From Diospyros lotus (taxonomy: Eukaryota; Streptophyta; Magnoliopsida; Ericales; Ebenaceae), in the NCBI RefSeq assembly GCF_014633365.1, contig NC_068338.1:20718616-20782615 (forward strand): a stretch of DNA of 64,000 nt, read 5' to 3'. Shown here one piece after another: positions 27,201 to 36,030 of this stretch (its first letter is position 1; every line of letters starts with the position of its first letter). A program made the position numbers and the translations under genes. The notes under the pieces are model-generated. The model saw only the letters and a program-made list of their open reading frames with translations, did not search any database and had not been told where the DNA came from.

Positions 27201-30200
27201 AGGTTTTGGCGCCGGTTAGATGGGCGAAAAGATCAGGTTTGGTAAAGAGGGGGAACTTGTTATCAGCAAGGAAATGGTTAAGGGGTTGGTAATTGATAAC
27301 GAGGCGGAGTTTTCCTCTGGTTTGCTCAGCTCTTTTGTTGACATAGAATGCTTGGCACGCCCACTGGGAAGTGGTGTCTTCTATGAGGTGTTCTTGTTTG
27401 AGTTGGTTAAGTTCTTGGACGGCTAAGTGGTAGTGTTCAGGATTCATTCCATAATGGGTGGCTTTGGTAGGATTAATGTCTTCATTTTCTTGAAAGGGAG
27501 AGAGATGAAGAAATCAGAGTTTTGCCAAAGAGGTTTGGAGCACTTGGTGAGAAACTTAGAATAGTCACCGCCCTCATCACTTTCGGAAAATTCGTTCCCA
27601 TCCTCCCAGACGCAAAAACAGATCTCAGCATAAACCTAAATTCCCAGTCAAGAAACGCTTCTTTAAGCGTAAATCTTAGAAAGGTCAAAACAAAGGAGAT
27701 CGATGTTTTATCTGCAGAAAACCTGGACACTTTGCAAAAAACTGTCCCCGCAACAAAGCAAAAAAAGTTCTCTCCCATGTCCAGATGGTTACAAAGCTTT
27801 CTCTCAAAGATGATGATCTGGAATCCCTTTTCTCAGAAACCAATGAAGAGAATCCTCAAGTTGTTTTTGGCATCTCTTATGCCTCAGATGATGATTCCTC
27901 CCACACATCTGACACTGATTCCCTCCAGTATGAAGTCACCTCCATCCAAGCCGTCCTACCTGCCCCTTTCCTCAAACTCCATATTTACCCAGAAAAATAC
28001 TCCCACCCCAGTGCTGTTATTGCCCTTTTTGATACTGGTGCTGCTACTTCAATCCTCAACCCGGCAGTCCTGCCTTCTTCCTTCTGGAAACCCCATACCC
28101 AATACTTTCAAGCTGCCAATGGAGAAACTTTCACCATTGAGCAAAAAAGTAAACCTGTTTACCTCCAGTTCTTCCTCGGCCTTCGCATCAAACATAAATT
28201 CCTTGGCTCCACTCTTCCTGAAAAAGATCTCATCCTTGGATGGGATATCATTAGCCAATTATGGAAAACCCGAATTAAGCCCCTTGATAAAGGACTTCTG
28301 TACAAAGGATCCTTCCTCTCGTTTGTATCCCCCCATAACCTCTTTAGCCTTACCGAACTATCTACCATCCAGACCCTCCTTCTCAAAGATTGTTGTGCTG
28401 AAACCCATTCTGAGTTCCTCACCAAGTGCTCCAAACCTCTTTGGCAAAACCCTGATTTCTTCATCTCTCTCCCTTTCAAGAAAAATGAAGACATTAACCC
28501 TACCAAAGCCACCCATTCTGGAATGAACCCTGAACACTACCACCTAGCCGTCCAAGAACTTAACCAACTCAAATAAGAACACCTCATAGAAGACACCACT
28601 TCCCAGTGGGCGTGCCAAGCATTCTATGTCAACAAAAGAGCTGAGCAAACCAGAGGAAAACTCCGCCTCATTATCAATTACCAACCCCTTAACCATTTCC
28701 TTGCCGATAACAAGTTCCCCCTCCCTACCAAACCTGATCTTTTTGCCCATCTAACCGGCGCCAAAACCTTCTCTAAGTTTGACCTTAAGGCTGGTTTTTG
28801 GCAACTTGGCATCCATCCCGAAGAAAGATTCAAAACTGCTTTCTGTATCCCAAACTTCCATTACCAATGGACCGTTATGCCCTTCGGACTCAAAATAGCC
28901 CCTTCCCTTTTTCAGAAAGCCATGACCCGCATTTTCCAACCCATTCTCTCCAATGCCCTCATTTACATTGACGATATCCTTCTTTTCTCTTCCACCCTAG
29001 CTGACCATTTGACTCTCCTGCACCAATTCCATTCTATTCTCACCCAGTATAGTATTATGCTCTCCGCCAAAAAAATGACCCTTGCTGCCTCAACCATTGA
29101 CTTTCTTGGACTGACTATTTCCGATGGCCACATTTTCCTCCAACCTCACATTGCTCAAGAATTACACAAATTCCCTGATTCCAACCTCACCAAAACCCAG
29201 GTCCAACAGTTCCTTGGCATTGTCAACTATATAGCTAACTTTGTCCCCAACCTTACCCGAACCATCCGCCCTCTCCAGCATCTCTTAAAGAAAAACCCTC
29301 CTCCCTGGAATCCCACCCATACTCAAGCCATCCAACACCTTAAAACCCTTGTCCCTACTTTGCCCCCATTGCACATCCCTTCTGATGGAACCCGCATTCT
29401 CCAAACTGATGCCAGTGATCACTACTGGTCCGCAGTCCTTCTTGAAGAAAAAAATGGACACACCTCCATCTGTGGTTACAAGAGCGGTGCTTTCAAAGAC
29501 AGCGAACTTCACTACCACTCAACTTTCAAAGAAATCCTCGCCGTCAAAAAAGGCATCCAAAAATTCCAGATTCACCTTGTCAACCGCCATTTTCAAATCC
29601 AAATGGACATGGCTGCTTTCCCCCGAACGCTACAATTCAAGCAGAAAGACCTTCCCCCTCCCCTCTTCCTCCGATGGCAAGAATGGTTCTCACGATACTC
29701 ATTCACTGTCAAACATATCCCTGGCAAACAAAACATCCTCGCCGACTTCTTGAGCCGAACCATGAAACAAAAACCCACATTTCCCCTCCAAATACCCATC
29801 ATTGCTATGTTCCAACCTCCCCCATCTTTCCCTCCTGAATGGCCCAGAGTGTTTAACCACCCAGAAGAAATCCATAGGCTGATGCTCCACTACCAATTTG
29901 AAATTATCCGTTCCTATGGTTCTCATCACCTCGGTGGACTTGGAGTACATCCCGAATACCCCTTTTATACCCTCTTCAACCTCCTACCTCACAGTGAATT
30001 CTCAGAATACCTCCTATGGTTTCTCTCGTACCTCTTAGATCAATACACCATCGCCATGCAATTCCACATTAACACCTGGCAACATTGGCTCCAACCTACC
30101 CGAAGACTCAACACCTACACCACCCGGTTCCTTGAATGGTTTCATCCCCTTTCATACTGGCGACAATACTTCTCCAGCATTTCCCTAAAAAACCAAAGCC

Positions 30201-33200
30201 TTCAAACCTCTCCCCAAAAATGGTATATCATTCTCCTCTTCACCCGCACCAAATGGTTCACTACTGATATCCCCACTGCAGAATCATCCAGATATACCTC
30301 CACCTTCCAAGACTATGCCTTCTTTCCCTTCAACCTCCATTCTGAATGGCAGACTCACCCCAGAGAATTCAAAGAACTCCAACGCCAGCTCTCCATCCTC
30401 AACAAAACCATTCCCCCGCAAATCTGGCTCAGTATTGAAGAAGATGCCCCATGGGAACAGTTTCCTCCCCGATACACAAAGAAAATAGAAAAAGCCAAAT
30501 CCGAATATTTCGCATCTATAGCAGTCCCATATGAAGCCCAAAGTAGCGGCTCGACCCAACCAGCAGAACCAGCCCAAGATTGCAATGAAGACCCCTGGTG
30601 GAAACGGCTGGGTATGCCCTCTGACCCATATGATTCAGATGAGCCCGGCCCAAAATGTAATCTCGAAACACCCTGAAAGCCCAACAAGCCGGGCCAAGCA
30701 TCTCCTATCTCAGCCCAAGATACGTCAGCCATGACATCACTCCACTTTGCCAGACGCATGCTTTCCCGCATGTGAACCTATCTGTGTGCCTTTTTACTTT
30801 TAGCCGAAAGTAGTTTTAGCTTGTTATATATTTCCTGTGTGCTTTAGCCGAAAGCAGTTTGGCTTATTATGTATTTTCTTTATGCTTGTCAGAGCATCAG
30901 ATGCTCCTGTCGTGTGTATGTTTCTGACTTTTCCTTGTCTATAAAAGGAAGCCTTGCATCCATTGTAAGATATCGAAGATTTCCCTCTAAAATAACATTT
31001 CGTTTCTCTCTCTATGATTCCCTAAATTCTCTCCTTGTTTCTGGTTTCTCACTTCTATTCTTGCGTAGCTATGTTTACATCATGAGCACTGTACACATAG
31101 GCTAGTATGCTCTGCAGTTGCCTCTCCGGAGGACCCTCTGCATCAGAACGCTTCCTGTACAAACTGCTATGATCTGATATACCGGGGGATGATCAAGGGA
31201 CGATTTGACTGTTAGAAGAAGAGATTGCACGACTTTCGAGGTCTGACACATTTTTTGAGACAAAAATCGACTTTTTCCGAGATAAGGTGAGTGGTTCGAT
31301 TCCAATCTTACCTTTTGTCTTGGATGTGGTTTGGTGTGAGTATAATGGGTTCAGGTGAGCGGTTCTGCCCTCCCGAGCTTAGGTTGCACTTGTTTAGACC
31401 AATTCCAGCGAGCAGTTGTACCCTCCAGAACTTGGGATGTTTCTTGCAGGCGTTTTACTTAAATATTTGTGGCTTCATATGCATTTTGAACATGTGATAT
31501 ATTACATCAACTGGCTTTTACCTATAAAAGAGTCGGCGCATGGCGCGTGATTTTTATATCATTGTGGTATTGAATTCGTGTCGTCGTTATGTCCGTGGGG
31601 ACGGGATGGGGTCTTCTTGAGAATGGGATAAGGTTAATTCTAGTGATCGGGTGACGTGGATGGGCACTCGAGGATTAAGTATGTCGCGGCAAGGGCAATT
31701 CAAGTCGTACGATGGGGAGTGTATTCGTACAATGGGAAATGGAGTTTCTCGAGAGATTGTGGATGTCAGGGAAATTTCTCAAGTTATACGTGTTATGTGT
31801 TGTCGTTGTCTATATATGCCATACTCGTAATCATTCGTGCATTCAGTAAACTATATCATGCTATCATTTAAATGTTTCATCATCTAATCTGAGTTATGCC
31901 CCTGGAACATTCAACGTTCCAGCCAAGCACTGCTGCGAAGGTGAGGACGTGGCCAGTTGAGGGCCGACAATGTTTAGCGTGATAGCTGTTGTTTTGTTTT
32001 GAAGTTGTAATACTTATTTTAACAAATGTATGAACAATCGTGGTAGGCCACGTTATTGTGTTATTACTTTCTAATGCGTAATATTATGACTCATTTAGTT
32101 TAAGATTATTGATCCTGTTAGTTAAACAAGCAAGATTGGGGTTTTCGGGATCTTGTGTGCATGTGAAGATTGTACTTGGAATCACCACGAGTGCCAACTT
32201 GTGTGAGCATGTGAGGATTGTTCTTTGAGCTGTCGTATGTGTCGGGCATGTTAAAGCATGTGAAGATTGTTCTTGATGCACCGCGCGTGATGAACTTAGA
32301 AAAAAAAAAATTCGAGAATTCCCTTATAGTGACACCCCTGGCGAAGCGGAGTGTTACAATTGGTATCAGAACCCTAAGTTAAGTTAGGTTGTCAAACTTA
32401 GCTTGGTTAGTACTGTTGAACGAAAACTTAGAATAGGATTATGGATCCTAAGAGACATTTGAAACTTAGAAAGAGATGATATGGAAACTCTAGGAAACAT
32501 ATAGTCAAGGTTTCTCAGTAGAATCTTATCTTTTATTAGCAAGGATGGTTGATCAAGTGTTGCTAATGCACTGGGCTTAAAGAATCGAAGCCCGAGGAAA
32601 TCCGCAAGAGGATGTGCTTGAGTTTGTGAATGCTATGGAAGAAATCATAAATGATGTACCCCCGAGCTATAGACAATTGGAAGATCTGGCAGAGTACCAG
32701 ATCAACTATCTTATCAACCTAATGGTAGGGGAATGGAAGACATATGCCCAATGGATATAGCAGAATTGGGATTTTCAAACCTTAAATGAATTATGCGCAA
32801 GGATTCGGGCGCAGCATGCGGATCTATACGGAGAGGCTATAGACGAAGAAGCTCAGGAAGATGCCGTCACTACAGAATGTTCAACCCCATCTCTGGGAAG
32901 GACTGTAGATTCTATCAGGGAGCATTTGCCTCCATACACCACTGCACAAAGACCACAAAGAAAGCATCCCCACCTCTCACACCGGATGATTCCACTCAAC
33001 GATAAATCCCCGATACCAATGCACAAAACAACTTTGTTGCTTCCGGTCAAAAGACTAGATACACAGTTGAAAGCCAATAACAGATTATTAATCCTCTCAG
33101 CCATATGATCTATTATAGGTGTCACATTCAATAGATGTTCAACTAATACCTATCCACATGTCTACTATCTACATCTCATGCAATATGGCACATGACTCAC

Positions 33201-34597
33201 CATTATTTATCTTTAGTATCTCATACTAATTAAAAATAGTAACACATGTGTTAGTCCGTAATCGAATAATCTTAGTCCCTTTCAGAAAAATCTTAGGATT
33301 AGGAATACCTTTAAGAAATCCTGTGTTATAGATCTTTATCATATATTCTTAACAACTTAAGAATAACGATCATCAGGATATCTAGGGACTCATTCATATA
33401 TAAATGAAGAGTTATGAATGAAGATATGACCATTTAAATAACAAACAAGATTATATCATTAGGCCCAAAACTCACACTAAATGTCATCTAAATTTACCAT
33501 TAGGGCACTAACACCAACAAAAGCAATGGTTCCTTAAGTGTTAGCCGCAAGTCAACCCCCCCCCCCCCCCCCTCCATCCCCCAAACCTTTAGGTCACGAA
33601 AGCAATACCATGCTAAAAATAAACATCTTTGGTATAAATATTAAGAATTTCACCAGGTAATGTCTTTCGCAAATACTTTGTACACATTATCCAGCAACAT
33701 GCCAGAGGAAATCAATTGCTCCAAATCCAAATCATAAAAATGTAAGCAAACACTCGACAATCTCAAGGGATAAAAAGAATCTCCTTCATCACAACCAAAT
33801 CATTTGTCCCCGTAATTCATTGTTCACTGATACACAATTTACTACATTGGTAATTAGAAAAAAGCATGCATTATCAACAGAAATTTGGCCCTTGGAGGAG
33901 AGCCCAATTGACCTAATTTCATGAGGGTTCAATTATTTTCCACTAAAAACCAATTGATCATAGAGCTCTAGCACTCAAAATTTTTGCAATAGTAAGGAAA
34001 GAACACGCTAATATAACTCAATAACTTACCCTCATCTTTTCCACAGTTTTGTGCATCTTTTGCTAGGAAATTCCAGTGATTATAATGGAACGAATAAATT
34101 AGAGCAGTATTTGCGAATGGGTAAAATTACCTCAACATGTAAACGATCAACATAAGCACTGGATATCCAACCTCCAACTCGAACAGCCGCATCTTCCCCT
34201 TCAACCACCTATGCCTCACAATCATGCGTGTATTAGTTAAGATACATTTGGCTGCTTAAAATATACAAAATAATAATAATAATAACAATAAAAGCAAAAG
34301 AATCCGGAAGAAGAAGAAGATGAATCGAAATGAAATGAGTGAAAGGGACATACAACAATGAGATCTTTGAGATTACTTTGCTCCAAAAGGTCCAGAACAT
34401 AAGACAGAACGGGGCGATTCGCAACGGGTAGCAGGGCTTTGGGAACCTCCTGCACATTTTAAGGCTTAAGGAGAGAAGACAAATAGATTAAGAATTAAGA
34501 ATTAAGAATTGGGAGATTAGGGTTGATTGACCTCGGAAACAAGAGGGACAAGGTTCTTGGAAGTGCCCCCAGCCAGTACCACCACCTGAAAATCCAT
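12223..34597 (-). CDS. eIF2B-gamma: Translation initiation factor eIF2B subunit gamma, 13 exons
   Basis: The subunit acts with epsilon in eIF2B, the cytosolic factor that exchanges GDP for GTP on eIF2. Exons on the minus strand: 34597-34532, 34449-34354, 34208-34131, 15401-15321, 15248-15029, 14948-14890, 13805-13756, 13639-13552, 13412-13152, 13050-12958, 12763-12659, 12499-12383, 12306-12223. They join in phase into 465 codons plus TGA, with GT-AG at every intron; the Arabidopsis protein is of similar size. The N-terminus has the nucleotidyltransferase-like signature (VVVLAGGTSKNLVPLVS then PKALLPVANRPVLSYVLD). The C-terminal part holds hexapeptide-type left-handed helix repeats (HPSAVLGSKTTVGPQCMLG; NYVTIGDGCSIQGSVVCSN). 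The start is the ATG at 34597, which opens the conserved MDFQVVVLAGG. Intron 3 (34130-15402) is 18.7 kb and full of transposons and viral DNA. No exon is damaged. Confidence 0.95.
14150..14720 (-). mobile_element. RTE-type LINE 3' fragment in eIF2B gamma intron 6
   Basis: Read on the minus strand, 14360-14180 translates with gaps as the C-terminal end of an RTE-clade reverse transcriptase (REKDWRKLGGKTL-like, then DMVMGIDDRWDRIIGADLT). That tail is familiar from plant RTE LINEs. Stops interrupt it. Only the 3' portion is present, as is normal for 5'-truncated LINEs. No terminal tail or target duplication could be assigned. Confidence 0.6.
15402..16829 (-). other. eIF2B gamma intron 3, proximal part
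   Basis: This is intron sequence next to the exon 4 acceptor. It is AT-rich and has no recognisable exon, RNA or transposon protein. The open frames here (for example 16737-16276 on the minus strand) have no family features. Confidence 0.5.
16830..17040 (-). mobile_element. second RTE-type LINE 3' end with (TTG)n tail
   Basis: On the minus strand 17020-16890 reads PKKFVETLRHDMRYNGF followed by VVDMVMDRDDWRSRIYVASL, the C-terminus of an RTE reverse transcriptase. It is followed directly by a (TTG)n tail (CAA repeats at 16871-16885 on the plus strand). Short TTG repeats at the 3' end are typical of plant RTE elements. It is heavily 5'-truncated. Confidence 0.7.
17041..21750. other. eIF2B gamma intron 3, AT-rich stretch with simple repeats
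   Basis: No gene is recognised. There is a (CA)n/(GA)n compound microsatellite at about 18849-18904. A short direct duplication lies at about 19410-19560 (two copies sharing ACAAACCA...ATATGGATT). GA-rich runs occur near 19655-19680 and 21383-21398. The part 21100-21700 has TA-rich and promoter-like features and could be an old LTR, but no ends could be defined. Confidence 0.45.
21751..24509 (+). repeat. 1.37-kb tandem duplication containing the start of a Ty3 LTR
   Basis: Copy 1 (about 21751-23125) and copy 2 (about 23126-24509) are near-identical over their whole length. Each has about 300 bp of non-LTR sequence (starting near AAGGAATTCGT) followed by an LTR start TGTAATACT (22053 and 23427) and about 1.07 kb of LTR. 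Each LTR copy has a TATAAATA box (22755-22762, 24138-24145). The duplicated unit includes the junction of flanking DNA with the LTR, so the duplication happened after the LTR inserted. Confidence 0.85.
23427..24782 (+). mobile_element. Ty3-type 5' LTR, first part, interrupted by pararetroviral DNA
   Basis: The LTR starts TGTAATACT at 23427 and has a TATAAATA box about 710 bp in. At about 24783 it stops where the pararetroviral inverted repeat begins. Its continuation is inferred to be 31189-32358, which ends in GTGTTACA followed by a methionine-tRNA primer-binding site. The two parts add to about 2.5 kb, comparable to the solo LTR at 39606-42066. The join is an inference, since no uninterrupted copy is in the window. 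Confidence 0.65.
24783..27565 (-). pseudogene. left-arm pararetroviral polyprotein remnant and promoter
   Basis: On the minus strand this arm carries the start of reverse transcriptase (27447-27058), the rest of reverse transcriptase and RNase H (26896-26000) and the C-terminal region (to about 25240). The frame is broken by stops at 27055-27057, 26663-26665 and 25943-25945, and by a 1-base shortening of a T run at about 26895-26901. It is not expressible as a protein. The mutations differ from those of the right arm, so the arms have diverged independently since they formed. Confidence 0.85.
25025..25250 (-). promoter_or_regulatory. 35S-like pararetroviral promoter, left arm
   Basis: This is the mirror copy of the right-arm promoter: minus-strand TATAAAA at 25031-25025 and paired TGACG-like motifs at 25250-25232. 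It also points out of the inverted repeat, in the same direction as eIF2B gamma transcription. It could therefore start a transcript within intron 3 that reads toward exon 4. Activity is inferred. Confidence 0.6.
27566..30676 (+). pseudogene. right-arm pararetroviral polyprotein: coat C-terminus, protease, reverse transcriptase, RNase H, C-terminal extension
   Basis: All domains share one frame. A basic stretch is followed by a coat-type zinc knuckle (CFICRKPGHFAKNC, about 27704-27745). The aspartic protease active site DTGA is at 28031-28042. Reverse transcriptase runs about 28600-29300 with YIDD at 28964-28975. RNase H runs about 29370-29757 (QTDASD, then HIPGKQNILADFLSR). After RNase H comes an unassigned C-terminal region of roughly 300 residues ending at 30676. 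Two in-frame stops break the polyprotein: TAG at 27677-27679 and TAA at 28574-28576 (the left arm has a sense codon at the latter). From 28577 to 30676 the frame is open for 699 codons. Everything upstream of the coat C-terminus is missing. Confidence 0.88.
30721..30946 (+). promoter_or_regulatory. 35S-like pararetroviral promoter, right arm
   Basis: The sequence downstream of the polyprotein stop has paired TGACG-like motifs (TACGTCAG at 30721-30728, TGACATCA at 30732-30739), resembling the as-1 element of caulimovirus promoters. They are followed about 200 bp later by TATAAAA at 30940-30946 and a leader-like stretch. The promoter points out of the inverted repeat, away from the viral coding region. 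Relative to eIF2B gamma it is antisense. Activity is inferred. Confidence 0.65.
31189..32358 (+). mobile_element. Ty3-type 5' LTR, second part
   Basis: This is the continuation of the LTR that starts at 23427, after the viral insert. It ends GTGTTACA at 32351-32358, complementary in style to its TGTAATAC start. Two bases later comes the primer-binding site TGGTATCAGAACC (32361-32373), close to the initiator-methionine tRNA consensus. The end position and primer-binding site are seen directly; assignment to the same LTR as the left part is inferred. Confidence 0.7.
32361..33110 (+). pseudogene. gag-like remnant of the Ty3 element
   Basis: Downstream of the primer-binding site the plus strand shows broken frames. 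A readable block around 32575-32990 is acidic and then Pro/His-rich (for example NELCARIRAQHADLYGEAIDEE). It has no zinc knuckle or protease motif and contains stops. Position suggests gag. The rest of the element, including pol and the 3' LTR, is absent. Confidence 0.45.
33120..33519 (-). mobile_element. possible solo LTR of a copia-like element
   Basis: On the minus strand the segment starts TGTTGGTGTTAGTGCCC and ends in TGTGACA. The start resembles LTR starts of plant copia elements as I recall them. No target duplication was found at these ends, so the boundaries are tentative. A run of about 18 C follows at 33557-33572. Confidence 0.35.
33520..34130. other. eIF2B gamma intron 3 next to exon 3
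   Basis: No gene or transposon is recognised. It contains the poly-C tract and ends (minus-strand sense) at the exon 3 donor GTAATT (34130-34125). Confidence 0.5.
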
Positions 34598-34831
34598 CTC
34601 CGAACCACCTTTCAACCCCACTGCCACTGGCATCCACCTTCGAACGAACGAACGAACAAACAAAATCCTCCTTCTCACACACACACCCAAAGAGAGAGAG
34701 AGAGAGAGAGAAGGAAAGAAGAAGGGGCGAAGTAGACGTAGGATTTTGTGCAGAAAGCGGAGAGCAATGGCTGCAGGAAGAGCGAGGAAGACTATTGTTT
34801 TCAATTATTTCTGAGCCTCCTTAGCACCATC
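34598..34831 (-). promoter_or_regulatory. shared spacer between eIF2B gamma and tRNA-Ala
   Basis: This 234-bp stretch holds the 5' untranslated region and presumably the core promoter of eIF2B gamma. It has a (GA)n/(CT)n run at about 34691-34713, common in plant 5' untranslated regions, and an (ACGA)n run near 34642-34658. No clear TATA box for eIF2B gamma was found. Confidence 0.5.
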
Positions 34832-34904
34832 GGGGATGTAGCTCAAATGGTAGAGCGCTCGCTTTGCATGCGAGAGGTACAGGGTTCGATCCCCTGCATC
34901 TCCA
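34832..34904 (+). tRNA. tRNA-Ala (anticodon TGC)
   Basis: The 73-nt gene folds as a full cloverleaf. The acceptor arm GGGGATG pairs with CATCTCC and includes the G3:U70 wobble that alanyl-tRNA synthetase recognises. The anticodon stem CTCGC/GCGAG holds loop TTTGCAT with anticodon TGC. The T-arm has GGTTCGATCC and the discriminator base is A. It has no intron and no encoded CCA. A TTTT pol III terminator follows at 34905-34908. It is divergent from eIF2B gamma. Confidence 0.97.
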
Positions 34905-34908
34905 TTTT

Positions 34909-35680
34909 ACTTCCCTTGTATTATTATTTGTCTGTTTAAGAACATATCTCTCTTGGGATGAACATCTTACAAGTATGAAATTTTGCTTCTTTACTCAAAA
35001 CAATAATCAAACTCATAATCCACCAGTGCAAATCCGATATATCATTTACTCGATCACTCAACCTATGCCTAAAAATAAGAAGATGTCTCTCTTAATTTCT
35101 TCTCGATTGGCCTTGGTATAATTAGTTGATATAATCCCCATCTATTAGTAAGATTACAATAGCTCTGGACGTCTGGGATGAGTGTTTCACTTTTTGGGAC
35201 AAGGATTACAATAGCTCTATTATTATTAGTACGTGGAAGGAAGCATTGAAGTAACAAAATCACATGATTATTGGTTATCTATTAATTATCTCATTTCTTT
35301 ATTATTTTTTATATGACAATACCAACACATTATATGAGTCAATTATCTATAAGATATATCATTATTGAGGTACGTTTTTAAATTTTGAATCATTTTTGTT
35401 TATGTACAAATTATCTCATTACCAAATTTTTTTCTTGAGATTAACTAATAATAATTTGTTAGATGGAATTTTTTCACTCCAATCATAACATTTTTATGAA
35501 ATTCTATAATATTATATCTAATTAGAAAGTGTAAATTGCTTTATGTAGTTTGGTTATTTTGTTCAAACATTCGTTATAGTTTGTTTTTTGATCAAAAGAG
35601 AGAAGTTTTTTATCAAAAGAGGTCCCTGTATTTTTTCATTACTGCTAAAACAAGCTCCACTACATAGCCAAAGAGGGTCA
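34909..35680. other. intergenic AT-rich sequence
   Basis: No gene, RNA or mobile element is recognised between the tRNA gene and the foldback element. Confidence 0.5.
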
Positions 35681-35689
35681 CAGAGAGAT

Positions 35690-36030
35690 TTACAAAAATG
35701 AGGCAAAAAGATAAAATTGCCCTTACCATGCTTTCTCCTCTCTTCTCCCCTCCCATGGATTGCCCCCGCCATTGCTTCTCTCATCTCCCCTCCCATGATT
35801 GCTACCCTAGTCTCACTGCCGCCCTCGCCTCGTCTCGCCACTACACTTTCGTCGCCTCGCTGCCCTCGTCTCCGTCGCATCGCCAATCGTCACAACAGAT
35901 CGGCGAGGCAACGAGGCGCAGTGGCCATGGGAGGGGAGAGGAGAGAAGTAGGGGCAGGGACAATCCATGGGAGGGAAAAAGAGAAAGTAGGGCGGGGCAA
36001 AATCATCTTTTTACCCCCAGTCGGTAAACT
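35690..36030. repeat. foldback element with imperfect inverted repeats
   Basis: The left side (about 35707-35770, AAGATAAAATTGCCC... then CCCATGGATTGCCCC) is an imperfect inverted copy of the right side (about 35955-36016, GGGACAATCCATGGGAGGG ... GGCAAAATCATCTT). The GC-rich middle encodes nothing recognisable. It could be a small MITE-like element. Its exact ends and target duplication are not clear. Confidence 0.6.

Larger units (their letters stand above)
24783..31188. mobile_element. Endogenous pararetrovirus (Caulimoviridae) inserted as a head-to-head inverted repeat
   Basis: Two partial viral genomes face each other. The left arm (24783 to about 27565) reads on the minus strand and the right arm (about 28405 to 31188) on the plus strand. 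They are separated by a unique 0.84-kb spacer that belongs to the right copy. Both arms span reverse transcriptase, RNase H, a long C-terminal region and a 35S-like promoter. Arms pair base for base at constant offset except for one single-base gap; a sampled 60-bp stretch (29401-29460 against 26570-26511) has 2 mismatches. Coat-protein N-terminus and movement protein are absent. The reverse transcriptase resembles badnavirus/florendovirus/petuvirus types, but the genus cannot be fixed. It lies within eIF2B gamma intron 3 and inside a Ty3 LTR. There is no LTR of its own. Confidence 0.85.

Noticed and set aside
27522..28526. 334-codon plus-strand open frame in the viral spacer and right arm
   Set aside because: It is out of frame with the zinc knuckle, protease active site and reverse transcriptase, all of which are in another frame; it is a shadow.
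24783..31188. Inverted repeat as a simple palindromic assembly artefact
   Set aside because: The arms carry different stops, a one-base gap and scattered substitutions, so they are two real, diverged copies. Long reads would settle it.
24783..31188. Intact or infectious pararetrovirus
   Set aside because: Movement protein and coat N-terminus are absent and both arms have stops; this is a fragmentary genomic fossil.
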